NCBI GenBank assembly: GCA_963794165.1
Contig: CAWCCT010000007.1
Span: 434,001-498,000, forward strand
DNA length: 64,000 nt
DNA from: PALSA-350 sp963794165
GTDB taxonomy: Bacteria; Acidobacteriota; Terriglobia; Terriglobales; Acidobacteriaceae
Direction: 5' to 3'
The stretch's first letter is position 1; each line of letters begins with the position of its first letter. A program made the translations under genes and the position numbers. Below, in pieces: positions 16,827-25,323 of the stretch. The notes under the pieces are model-generated. The model was not told the DNA's origin and made no database searches. It saw only the letters and a list, made by a program, of their open reading frames with translations.

Positions 16827-17981
16827 CTACCGTGGCGCGGGTGCCGGAGTGGAGTTGCCAACAGCGTGGGCGTTTCCAGGCCCTCCCGTCTGCTGCACAA
16901 CCGGCAATCTTTGTTCAACCGGCGGCAGAGGGGGAAAAGGAGCGTGCGGCTCGGTTTGATACCAGTACGCTACCGAGTAGAAGTTATCGGAGCGATGGTT
17001 AGCGTTTCCGTGCTCAATGGTGGCCTTGAAAGACTTGCGGAAAGGGATGGGCGCGTCCAGATGGAAGCGGTAGACACTCGACCTGCTTCCCGCCAATTCC
17101 GCGCCTACGACCGGTGCCCCATAAAGCTGATAGGAGAAAGGCTTGCCACCAAAATCCCATGCACCCAGGAAGTAGTCCTCCGAACCAGTGCCGGAAATGG
17201 CCGGGGTTGTGTCATCGTCGACGAAGAACATGTCATCCCCTTCCCCCCACCAGCCGTCCTGGTTTTGCATGACGGACATAGTCACGCCTACAAACTGCCC
17301 GCTCCCCTTGGCTTCCATCCATACGTAATTATCCTGGCCGTTGAGGTTTCGCTTGTCATCCACCAGAGGGTCGCCATTAGACGTCCAGTTGTTCGTCCAT
17401 CCATGATTGGGCTGAGCCTGGCGATACTGGGCGTGAAAGTACAGGGTGCCGGGGGGTAAGGGATGAGAATCCGTCTGGTAATCGATGTTGTAGTAGAAAC
17501 TGCCGACCGGCTGTTTGCCTTCGTTCGAGACTGTAATGCGAACATGCCGCTGGAAGGGCATGGGGAAGAAACTGTTTAGGCTGTTTTCGCTGCCTACCGA
17601 CAGCAGCTCAGACTGCCAGGAATAGTAATCTCCCAGGCCCAGTCCAAAGAAGTCACCAATGGGTGCTTCCACGCTGGGCGTGGCCTCGCCGTCCCAATAG
17701 ATGCGCAGCACGATGCGTTTAAGGTGGTAGGGCTCGTCGCTCGCGATCGTGAACCAGAGATGCGAAACGTTGCCCGGCCCGTCGGTATCCAACAGGGTCA
17801 GCGATGCGCCGGGCTCAATCCTGCGGGCATCCGCGTTGGCGCCGGTTGGGTCTGAACTTGAAGCGCGGTGCGAAGTGTAAGTCTGCAGGCGAGTAAGATC
17901 CGGTTGCCATCCAGAGTTCTGATCTTGAGCTAGGAGCGAAACACTAGCCGCCAGGAATACCAACCCGATAAATCGCCTCAC
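16827..17981 (-). CDS. DUF2961 protein, GH172-type furanosidase
   Basis: A 384-residue secreted protein of the DUF2961 family, now known to include GH172 enzymes (alpha-D-arabinofuranosidases, difructose-dianhydride-forming enzymes). The family core is clear: GPGNVSHLWFTI near the N-terminus, GEGDDMFFVDDD and then SGTGSEDYFLGAW, the acidic segments that contain the catalytic glutamates in characterised members. The chosen start is GTG 17981, with GGAAG five bases upstream, giving a signal peptide RRFIGLVFLAASVSLLAQ. A TTG at 18008 is possible but overlaps the upstream gene. It is 23 bp downstream of the acetyltransferase, so it sits as the last gene of the polysaccharide operon while pointing towards the GH51 group. 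Confidence 0.85.
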   Translation of the reverse strand: MRRFIGLVFLAASVSLLAQDQNSGWQPDLTRLQTYTSHRASSSDPTGANADARRIEPGASLTLLDTDGPGNVSHLWFTIASDEPYHLKRIVLRIYWDGEATPSVEAPIGDFFGLGLGDYYSWQSELLSVGSENSLNSFFPMPFQRHVRITVSNEGKQPVGSFYYNIDYQTDSHPLPPGTLYFHAQYRQAQPNHGWTNNWTSNGDPLVDDKRNLNGQDNYVWMEAKGSGQFVGVTMSVMQNQDGWWGEGDDMFFVDDDTTPAISGTGSEDYFLGAWDFGGKPFSYQLYGAPVVGAELAGSRSSVYRFHLDAPIPFRKSFKATIEHGNANHRSDNFYSVAYWYQTEPHAPFPPLPPVEQRLPVVQQTGGPGNAHAVGNSTPAPAPR

Positions 17982-18004
17982 TATAGCTTCCTCATCCTTC
18001 GACT

Positions 18005-18562
18005 TCAAGCACTACCCAGGTGGCCGAACTGCTGACCGCAACCGCAGCGGAAATCCTTATCGAGCACTTCGCCGCAGATGCAGACATAGCCGATAAGACG
18101 CGCAGGGTTGCCGGCAACCATTGCCTGCTCTGGAACGTTCTCGAGAACGACCGTGCCCGCTCCTATCATTGCATATCGTCCGATAGTAACTCCGGCAACG
18201 ATGGTTGCATTTGCCCCTACCGTGGCGCCTTCCCTAACCAGGGTGGCGACCAGGTGCCCGGGTCCCTTTTTAACCTCTGCCCGTGGTCTTCTATCGTTGG
18301 TAAAAACCGCGTAGGGTCCGATAAAAACGCGATCCTCGATCGTAACCAAGTCCCACAGAGCAACGCCGTTCTTGATGGTCACGCCGTCGCCGATCTTTAC
18401 CTTCGACTCGACAAAGGAATGATCGCAGATATTACACTGGCTTCCAACAACCGCGCCATGCATCACGTGGGCGAAAGCCCAAATGCGGGTGCCCCGGCCG
18501 ATCGAGTCCGACTCAACAAGCGCATGCGGGTGGATAAAGACGTCTGTATGACTCGGAATCAT
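18005..18562 (-). CDS. Left-handed beta-helix sugar N-acetyltransferase (WbpD/WlbB-like)
   Basis: A 185-residue hexapeptide-repeat acyltransferase: repeated [LIV]GxxxxI units from about residue 18 to 150 form the left-handed beta helix, with the loop FTNDRRPRAE in the usual acceptor-binding position. The C-terminus carries two CxCG pairs (CICGE, CGCGQ), a small zinc-ribbon-like tail seen in this subgroup. By context it would acetylate the 3-amino group of a UDP-2-acetamido-3-amino uronic acid, as in the WbpD/WlbB step. It overlaps the priming transferase by 4 bp (ATGA). The aminotransferase and dehydrogenase for the preceding steps are in the same operon. Confidence 0.85.
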   Translation of the reverse strand: MIPSHTDVFIHPHALVESDSIGRGTRIWAFAHVMHGAVVGSQCNICDHSFVESKVKIGDGVTIKNGVALWDLVTIEDRVFIGPYAVFTNDRRPRAEVKKGPGHLVATLVREGATVGANATIVAGVTIGRYAMIGAGTVVLENVPEQAMVAGNPARLIGYVCICGEVLDKDFRCGCGQQFGHLGSA

Positions 18563-19956
18563 TTCCCCGTTCCGTGCAGAACGGCAGGAACGGTCTTGAG
18601 AAGAACCTTGAAATCCCGGGATGGGGTCCAGTTTCTCAGGTACTCAAGATCGAGTTTCACCATCTCTTCGAAAGAAAGATTGTAACGCCCACCCACTTGC
18701 CATTCTCCCGTGAGACCAGGCAGGCCTTCGAGTCGCTCTTTATGCCACTCCTGGTACATCTCAACCTCATAACCGATGGCTGGCCTCGGCCCGACGAGGC
18801 TCATGTCCCCCTTGAGCACGTTCACAATCTGCGGTAATTCATCCAGGCTGTACTTGCGCAGAAAAGCCCCGATTGGCGTTAGACGCTTATCTCCCAAAAT
18901 CTTATAGGTGTTCTGTTCCGGACCGGCCGCATAAGGCTGATTGGCAATCCATCGCTTTGCGTATTCCCGATGGGCGCTCTGGTCCTGGCCGATCGTCATG
19001 GTTCGGAACTTATATAAATCGAACAGATTTCCTTTCCGGCCAATTCTTCGTTGCACAAAGATTGCCGGGCCCGGGGAAGTGAGCTTGACGGCGAGCCAGA
19101 TGGCTGCCATAGCCGGCGCCGTTAAGAGCATCATGAAAGTTGCCACACTGACATCAATGAACCGTTTGATAAGCAGATTGAAGCCCGAAAGATTAACCTG
19201 CTTGATGCTGACTAACGGTATGCCCGCAATCAAGTGGGTGCGGGAGTTTCCGAACACCAATTGATCCAACGAGGGAACAAAGTGCCATGGGATCCGCCGC
19301 TCATTGCAGACATTCAATACCACGGCGAGCGCGTCGAGGTTCGCGATATCGAGAATCACTTCATCCGGAGCCACTTCCTCTAGAAGATTCTCAAATTCTC
19401 CCCGTAGCAATTCCGAACGCAATTCCTCAGCAAGGGGCCGTCGGACGAGATGGCATTTTAAGAACTTCTCGAAGATACCGCTTAAGTTAAGCGCTCCATG
19501 CGCTCCCCCAATCAACAGCACCCGGGTGTGTATGGTCACCGGGAATAGCAGACGGTACGCAGCCGGAACCACGTGCCGGAAGACGACCGTCAATGCCGTT
19601 GCCAGGCCGATGAAGATCAGGATGGCGCCGCGGGAGAAAAATGAAACCTGAAAGAAGGCGATGGCGAGGGCTACCAGGGTGAAGATCACAACCCCCTTCA
19701 ACGCCCGCCATATGCCCCAACCCTCGTCCGCACGCAACTCGTATGCCCCGACGCTGCGCATGCTGAAGTACCAGAGCGCGGCAAAGCCGACGTGCCTGAA
19801 CGCAACCGCCGCATGCACAACGTTCGGCCACTCAAAAGGGTTTCGCTGGGGAAGATAGGAGCGGAGGATAATCGCAAGAACAATAGATGCCAGCAGCGCA
19901 CACTGATCCGCGACTACAACACAGACGCGGTAATCTTTCTGCGTATTCGCCAGCAT
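18559..19956 (-). CDS. Polyprenyl-phosphate sugar-1-phosphate transferase (priming transferase)
   Basis: A 465-residue WcaJ/WbaP-type transferase that moves a sugar-1-phosphate from a nucleotide sugar to undecaprenyl phosphate, the first step of repeat-unit assembly on the inner membrane. The N-terminal third has four or five membrane helices, a CoA-binding-like central fold follows, and the C-terminal bacterial sugar transferase domain has a membrane-associated helix then FVQRRIGRKGN, KFRTM, SLDELPQ and MSLVGPRPA. It is one of two priming transferases here (see 51497-52959); this copy is intact. It starts 3 bp after the dehydrogenase stop. Confidence 0.92.
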   Translation of the reverse strand: MLANTQKDYRVCVVVADQCALLASIVLAIILRSYLPQRNPFEWPNVVHAAVAFRHVGFAALWYFSMRSVGAYELRADEGWGIWRALKGVVIFTLVALAIAFFQVSFFSRGAILIFIGLATALTVVFRHVVPAAYRLLFPVTIHTRVLLIGGAHGALNLSGIFEKFLKCHLVRRPLAEELRSELLRGEFENLLEEVAPDEVILDIANLDALAVVLNVCNERRIPWHFVPSLDQLVFGNSRTHLIAGIPLVSIKQVNLSGFNLLIKRFIDVSVATFMMLLTAPAMAAIWLAVKLTSPGPAIFVQRRIGRKGNLFDLYKFRTMTIGQDQSAHREYAKRWIANQPYAAGPEQNTYKILGDKRLTPIGAFLRKYSLDELPQIVNVLKGDMSLVGPRPAIGYEVEMYQEWHKERLEGLPGLTGEWQVGGRYNLSFEEMVKLDLEYLRNWTPSRDFKVLLKTVPAVLHGTGK

Positions 19957-19959
19957 AAC

Positions 19960-21036
19960 CTACCTTTGCACGGCCTCTTCACGGGCATTGTTTCCCGTAG
20001 TTGTTACCACCCTGCCCTCGGCGCAACTGACAGGCACAAATTCTCCGTTACCATGCGCCGATACTTCAGCGGCCTCCAACACGCGGACGATGGCCAGTCC
20101 CATTTCCCCATCGCTCAGGGGCTTTTGTCCCTGCTCCACGCAGTTAAGGAAATGATTGGTTTGGATCAGCAGCGGCTCCGTCACGTCGAGATTCGGAGAG
20201 GTAATGTCGCCCGTGCGGTAAGTAAGCTGATATTCGCCGAATGAATTGGGAGCCCCCATAGCGACCCCCCGGTCGTAGAGCTGAATCTTATCCACGGCCG
20301 TGTCATCGTAGACCAGCATGCTCTTGCTCCCGACAACAACCATGCGCCGCAGCTTCCGCGGGGCAAGCCAGCTTACTTCGAGATTCGCGAAAATCCCCGA
20401 CGGGAACTCAAGCCGCAAGGATGCTACATCTAGCATCTTTCCAAAACACGCTCTGCCAAACGCGGAAACTCTGATCGGGTACTCGCCCAACAGGTAAATG
20501 AATGTGGAGAGGTCATGGGGCGCCAGGTCCATGATCACGTCGACATCAGAACGATGAATTCCCAGGTTCACCCGGGACGAGCTCAGGAAATACAAATCTC
20601 CAATCACTCCGCTGCGAATGTATTCGCGCGCTCGGTTCACGGCAGGACTGTAGAGGAATGTGTGGCCTACCATCAGTACGCAACCCCTCTGCTCGGCCAG
20701 CTGGATGAGCTCCAGCGCCTCGGCAGAGGAGGAGGAAAGAGGCTTCTCCACAAAAACACCTTTGCCTGCTTCGAGAGCCTCCTTGACCAGGCTGTAGTGG
20801 GTCAGGACCGGGGTTGCGATCATCACCGCATCGCACTGCTGTAGCAGGGATTTTGACGATGAGCAGAAGGTCACGGAAGGGAACCGGCTCTTCAGGCGAA
20901 CCATTGCCAGAGGGTTGGTGTCGAAGCAATGGACGTCGGCCCGCTGCGATTCCAGCAGATTCCTGATGAGATTAGGCCCCCAATAGCCCAATCCGATCAC
21001 ACCGACATTCATAGCGGACTCTGACCTCTGATGCAT
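19960..21036 (-). CDS. Gfo/Idh/MocA sugar-nucleotide dehydrogenase (WbpB/WlbA-like)
   Basis: A 358-residue oxidoreductase. The NAD-binding motif GLGYWGPNL is at the N-terminus, the family lysine is in VFVEKPLSSS, and DLAPHDLS carries the conserved aspartate/histidine pair of the active site. With the DegT aminotransferase and hexapeptide acetyltransferase in the same operon, it best fits oxidation of C3 of a UDP-N-acetyl uronic acid before amination. The start ATG 21036 has GGAAGG seven bases upstream; Met-9 (21012) is the alternative. A 202-bp gap separates it from the aminotransferase upstream and could hold a secondary promoter. Confidence 0.85.
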   Translation of the reverse strand: MHQRSESAMNVGVIGLGYWGPNLIRNLLESQRADVHCFDTNPLAMVRLKSRFPSVTFCSSSKSLLQQCDAVMIATPVLTHYSLVKEALEAGKGVFVEKPLSSSSAEALELIQLAEQRGCVLMVGHTFLYSPAVNRAREYIRSGVIGDLYFLSSSRVNLGIHRSDVDVIMDLAPHDLSTFIYLLGEYPIRVSAFGRACFGKMLDVASLRLEFPSGIFANLEVSWLAPRKLRRMVVVGSKSMLVYDDTAVDKIQLYDRGVAMGAPNSFGEYQLTYRTGDITSPNLDVTEPLLIQTNHFLNCVEQGQKPLSDGEMGLAIVRVLEAAEVSAHGNGEFVPVSCAEGRVVTTTGNNAREEAVQR

Positions 21037-21238
21037 GCCCCCGCCTTCCGGCTTATGGAAATAGCAAGAATACCGTACCGGACTATTTTGCGGTCAAAGC
21101 TAATGCGCTCGAGACAGGTTGCGCCCGAAGGCGGTTATCACTGCAACCGTACACGGAGAGTGCGCGCATTGGCAACTGGCTTGCCTACAAATAGCTCTGT
21201 TGCCGCGATGCACCGAGATTAGGGCAGATCGGACGCAC

Positions 21239-22351
21239 TCAAGAATAAAAACTTCTGATACACGCGCAAACGTGTTCGAGCTGATCCCCAGTCATTTCCG
21301 GGAAAATGGGCAGAGACAAGGTGCGGCGAGCAATGCGTTCCGCCACCGGGAAGCTTCCCGGGCCAAGGCCAAGGTGCTGGAACGCAGCCTGCAAATGTAC
21401 GGGGATCGGGTAGTGGAAACCGCACTCGATATGGTGCATTTTCAGGTGTTGCGCCAACGCCTGATTTTCATCGCAACAGATCGCCATCAGATGGTAAACA
21501 GCTTCACCCCCCGGCGAGACCTCGTAAAATTCAATCGGTGACCCGGCGAGCCGTGCGCGATAAGCCTCGGCCAGGTAGCGCCGTTTCGCATTCCAACCTT
21601 CCAGGCTCTTTAATTTGGCGCGGAGAACGACGCCTTGTAGCTCATCCATCCGGTAGTTGTAGCCCACCTGATCGTGTTCGTACTTGCATTGAGAACTCCC
21701 ATGGTTGCTCAGGCTGCGTATCCGTTCGGCCAGGGCCAGGTTATGGGTAGTGATTGCGCCTGCATCGCCAAAGGCGCCCAGATTCTTGGCCGGGTAGAAG
21801 CTGAAACACGCGATCTCCCCCAAGCTTCCAATCCGACGGCCACGATAGCGGGCGCCCTGTGCCTGCGCCGCATCCTCGATCAGCAGGATGTTCTTTCGTG
21901 TGCAGATCTCAGAGACTGCACCCATATCCACCGGAGACCCGTAAAGATGCACCGCAATGACCGCGCGGGTGCGTGAAGTGATCCTTTCCTCAAGATCATT
22001 GGGATCCAGCAACCAGGTGGCCGGAGAAGAATCTGCCGGCACCACGCGCGCACCGGTCATCGCTACAGCCGCCGCAGTCGCAATGAAGGTATTGGCCGGG
22101 ACTATGACCTCATCGCCCGGTCCGATGTCCAGTGCCAATAAACTCAGGTGCAGCGCTGCCGTCCCTGAGGCGAGTGCCACGCAATAAGGGGTCTCACAGT
22201 AAGCGGCAAAACTTTTCTCGAATTCCCTTACTACTTCGCCGTCGATGTACACCGCTTGATCCAGACAACGGAGAATTTCAGGAACAAGTTCTTCGCGCAG
22301 ATTCGCATACTGCGTTTTGAGGTCAAGGAAGGGAACAATTTGCTTCGGCAT
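21239..22351 (-). CDS. DegT/DnrJ/EryC1/StrS sugar aminotransferase (WbpE/WlbC-like)
   Basis: A 370-residue PLP-dependent aminotransferase for nucleotide sugars. Seen: ASGTAALHLSLLA for cofactor phosphate binding, the aspartate in LIEDAAQAQGA, and the PLP lysine in SFYPAKNLGAFGDAGA. These enzymes transfer an amino group from glutamate to a keto sugar. In this operon it would aminate the 3-keto UDP-N-acetyl uronic acid, the WbpE/WlbC step, followed by acetylation by the gene at 18005. It starts 5 bp after the DUF354 gene stop. Confidence 0.9.
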   Translation of the reverse strand: MPKQIVPFLDLKTQYANLREELVPEILRCLDQAVYIDGEVVREFEKSFAAYCETPYCVALASGTAALHLSLLALDIGPGDEVIVPANTFIATAAAVAMTGARVVPADSSPATWLLDPNDLEERITSRTRAVIAVHLYGSPVDMGAVSEICTRKNILLIEDAAQAQGARYRGRRIGSLGEIACFSFYPAKNLGAFGDAGAITTHNLALAERIRSLSNHGSSQCKYEHDQVGYNYRMDELQGVVLRAKLKSLEGWNAKRRYLAEAYRARLAGSPIEFYEVSPGGEAVYHLMAICCDENQALAQHLKMHHIECGFHYPIPVHLQAAFQHLGLGPGSFPVAERIARRTLSLPIFPEMTGDQLEHVCACIRSFYS

Positions 22352-22356
22352 GAGTT

Positions 22357-23394
22357 TCAGCCCTTTGCCAGGGTAACGATGTGCTCTAGGATAACTTCTC
22401 CCGTTCGGGCATCTGCGCTGTTGGAGTCAATAGAGCGGACGTGTTTCCTGAAGCGCAGATCTCTTATTTGTTCGACGGTTCGCAAGGTAGTCAGCTTCCC
22501 CTGACGCTCGAGAGCAGCATCGATCGCGCCCTGTGGCCCCGCGAACAAGCTGTATGCGGGTGTTCCCATGATCGCGGCTTCACGGGTCATGGTGCCGCCT
22601 CCGCCCAATACCGCATCGGAATGCGCCATCAAGCTAAGCGTGTCCAGGGCTTTCTCGGGGACCCGGAAAGGGGGCGACTGCAATCCATACGAACTCTTCA
22701 GCTCTTCTCCCTGTACCCGGGTTCGGGGGAGCACGATGACTTGTAAATCTTGTTCTGAACGCAGGCGCTCAACCGCCGCTCGGAAAAGAACCTCCGAAAG
22801 AGCATCGTGGTAATGAGCCCACGTAGCAGGAGGCCGGAGGGTGACAATCAAGCGCCTGGGGTCCAGTTGCAGTTCGTCGAGGATGGAAGCCGAGAAGCGC
22901 AGGCCACTCAAGTAGACGCTTTCCTTGAAGCCTGGGTAGCGGATCACCTTGTTCATGTTTATGCCTTGGCGCTCCAGGGTGATTGAGGGAATCGCTTCCG
23001 GCAAAAGGATTTTTATTGCCATTCTCGAGAACAGCCCTGAGGAAACGAATTCGTAGTCGTAAATCGTCATGACCGGAATACGCAACAGCCACGCGGCGAG
23101 TACATGCGCACGGGAGCCGTGATTCACTGCGATGCTGGGCCGGTGTCGAAGCCCGTACACCGCAAGGCGCAGGGCACGGACGATCGTGGCCAGCGCTCGT
23201 GTGAGAAAGAAACGAGGCGTACGGTGCCGGCCGATCACGACGTAGTGAAGACCATGAGACTGAGCAATCTCTTCCACCTGGCCAAAGCGCCTGACTGTGA
23301 TGAAAACTCCATAACCAGCCTCTTCGAGTCGCCGCACAATAGGGGCGAAGAAGTGGGCGTGAGGAGAGTTATCGAGATCGATCCAGATGCGCAT
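22357..23394 (-). CDS. DUF354 family protein, glycosyltransferase-like
   Basis: A 345-residue protein of the DUF354 family, which has the two-Rossmann GT-B-like fold of UDP-GlcNAc 2-epimerases and glycosyltransferases. It starts with the family hallmark MRIWIDLDNSPHAHFFAP and has a glycine-rich GGGGTMTREAAIMG nucleotide-binding region. The activity of the family is not established; in polysaccharide clusters it is probably a glycosyltransferase. The chosen ATG 23394 lies just after the asnB stop; an upstream extension would overlap asnB without reason. Confidence 0.8.
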   Translation of the reverse strand: MRIWIDLDNSPHAHFFAPIVRRLEEAGYGVFITVRRFGQVEEIAQSHGLHYVVIGRHRTPRFFLTRALATIVRALRLAVYGLRHRPSIAVNHGSRAHVLAAWLLRIPVMTIYDYEFVSSGLFSRMAIKILLPEAIPSITLERQGINMNKVIRYPGFKESVYLSGLRFSASILDELQLDPRRLIVTLRPPATWAHYHDALSEVLFRAAVERLRSEQDLQVIVLPRTRVQGEELKSSYGLQSPPFRVPEKALDTLSLMAHSDAVLGGGGTMTREAAIMGTPAYSLFAGPQGAIDAALERQGKLTTLRTVEQIRDLRFRKHVRSIDSNSADARTGEVILEHIVTLAKG

Positions 23395-23396
23395 GT

Positions 23397-25316
23397 TTAG
23401 CGGCTCTTGTCCAAAAACGCTTGCTGCCAGAGTTCCAGCGTCAGCAGGGACCACAGTTGCAAGGTGTAGTCTCGGCTCCTTCCGTTATCCCGAACCATTT
23501 TTGCCACCGCACCAGGCTGAAACAGACCGCGCTCTCGCACCCGCTTTTCCGAGAGCAGGTCGCCCACCATCTCTCGCAACTCGTTTTGCAACCAACTCCG
23601 CACCGGCAACCCAAACCCAGCTTTTCTGCGAGAGATCACTTCTCGCGGGAGAACACCTTGCATCGCTCTTTTCAGAATGTATTTTTGCGTGTATCCATGC
23701 AACTTGAACTCGGGCGGAACCTGGCGCATGAAATCGATAAGAACATGGTCGAGGAAGGGGACACGCGCTTCGATCGAGGCCGCCATGCTCAGCTTGTCGG
23801 TATACTCCAGGTTCAGGTCAGGCAGGAAAGTCTGCTGGTCCACATAGAGCAGCTGGTCGAGGAAGTCCAGCGAGGCTGCCGCGCTGAAGTGCTTTCTAAG
23901 CATGCTATCGGGCGGCCGCGTTTCGGCGAGTACCTCGGGGTTAAGCAGACTGCGCAAGTCCGCGGTATCCAGATATGAGCGCATTCCGATGTACTGGTCC
24001 TGCGGAGCCAGGCCTGACGTCCGGAGGAGTTTCGCGCCAAAGCGGCATCCGGCCATGATGAGCCCGGGACTAAGGCCAGGGATGCGGGCTCCATAACGGG
24101 AAACTCCCTGAAGCACCGCCGGCGTGAGCTTTTCACGAAGAGTGGCCGGCAGCAGGCGAAGCCGGTGAGCGATCTTTTGGATCAGGTGGACACGGTATCC
24201 AGCGAACAGTTCATCGGCTCCCTGGCCGGTCAGCAAGACTGTCGCGCTGGCCTTTGCTTCCCGGCAAATGAGGTACGTGGCTATCGCTGCGGGGTCGGCG
24301 ATCGGGTCATCCAGGTGCCAGGTCACTTTGGGGAGGAGGCTGGTAACGTCCGGATCCACTACCAGCTCGTGCCATTCGGCACCGAATCTCTCCGCGACGA
24401 GCCTGGCATATGAGCGATCGTCGCCTGACTGTTCCATGCGCGCATGCTCCTTCTGAAATGCGATCGTGTAGCAGCGCAGCGGACCACTATGGATCTCTGC
24501 GGCACACGCCACCAGCGCGCTCGAATCCAGACCTCCTGAAAGGAAAAAACCTATAGGCACATCGCTGACCAATTGCCGCCGAACCGCATCCTTGAGAACC
24601 GCACGGCATTGTTGTTGAAGCTCCTTCTCATTGCTCTGGAACCACGGCATTCGCCCGGAGCCATCCCAATAGCGATCAATCGCAATCTTTCCGTCCTGCC
24701 AGGTGAGCAGACAGCCGGGCTGCAGCTTGAGGATGTTCCTGAACATCGTCCCGGGGTTTGGCACATAGAGCAAAGCCAGAAATTCAGAGAGCGCGGCCGG
24801 GTCTATTTCCGGCCGCAGTGGGGGCGCAAGCAGCAGGGACTTGACCTCTGAAGCAAAGTACAATCGGTCTCCGGCCGTCGCGTAGTAGAGGGGTTTCACC
24901 CCCATCCGGTCCCGCGCAACCAGGAGCTTTTGTTCCCTTTCATCCCAGATCGCGAAGGCGAACATCCCATTCAGCCGCTCGACCATCCTGACTCCATACT
25001 TGAGGTAAAGGAGCGGCAATACCTCGGTGTCCGATTGGGATCGGAAGCTGCAGCCATCCGCGCGCAGCTCCTCCCTGAGAGCTGCGAAATTGAAGATCTC
25101 TCCGTTGTAAACAACCCACACTGCACCGTCGGGGCTGGACATGGGTTGGTGTCCGGCAGAGCTGAGATCAAGGACTTTGAGCCGGTTGCATCCGATGGCT
25201 ATTCTGCCGTTCATGTAGGTGCCCCGATCATCCGGGCCGCGGTGGCGCGTGATGCTCAGCATCCCCTCGAGCAGCTCCGCATCGCTGGCGCCAGCCATCC
25301 CGGCTATGCCGCACAT
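23397..25316 (-). CDS. asnB: Asparagine synthase family amidotransferase 1
   Basis: A 639-residue glutamine-dependent amidotransferase. The N-terminal nucleophile is Cys-2 (MCGIAGMAG). The class II glutaminase domain contains RHRGPDDRG and VVYNGEIFN. The synthetase domain has the pyrophosphate loop SGGLDSSALVA and GQGADELFAGY. Several polysaccharide clusters use such enzymes (for example WbpS-type) to convert a sugar carboxylate to an amide, and the setting among WbpB/D/E/I-like genes suggests that here, though free asparagine synthesis cannot be excluded. It is divergent in sequence from the second copy at 27995-29950. The DUF354 ATG follows 2 bp after the stop. Confidence 0.9.
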   Translation of the reverse strand: MCGIAGMAGASDAELLEGMLSITRHRGPDDRGTYMNGRIAIGCNRLKVLDLSSAGHQPMSSPDGAVWVVYNGEIFNFAALREELRADGCSFRSQSDTEVLPLLYLKYGVRMVERLNGMFAFAIWDEREQKLLVARDRMGVKPLYYATAGDRLYFASEVKSLLLAPPLRPEIDPAALSEFLALLYVPNPGTMFRNILKLQPGCLLTWQDGKIAIDRYWDGSGRMPWFQSNEKELQQQCRAVLKDAVRRQLVSDVPIGFFLSGGLDSSALVACAAEIHSGPLRCYTIAFQKEHARMEQSGDDRSYARLVAERFGAEWHELVVDPDVTSLLPKVTWHLDDPIADPAAIATYLICREAKASATVLLTGQGADELFAGYRVHLIQKIAHRLRLLPATLREKLTPAVLQGVSRYGARIPGLSPGLIMAGCRFGAKLLRTSGLAPQDQYIGMRSYLDTADLRSLLNPEVLAETRPPDSMLRKHFSAAASLDFLDQLLYVDQQTFLPDLNLEYTDKLSMAASIEARVPFLDHVLIDFMRQVPPEFKLHGYTQKYILKRAMQGVLPREVISRRKAGFGLPVRSWLQNELREMVGDLLSEKRVRERGLFQPGAVAKMVRDNGRSRDYTLQLWSLLTLELWQQAFLDKSR

Positions 25317-25323
25317 GGGGGTC

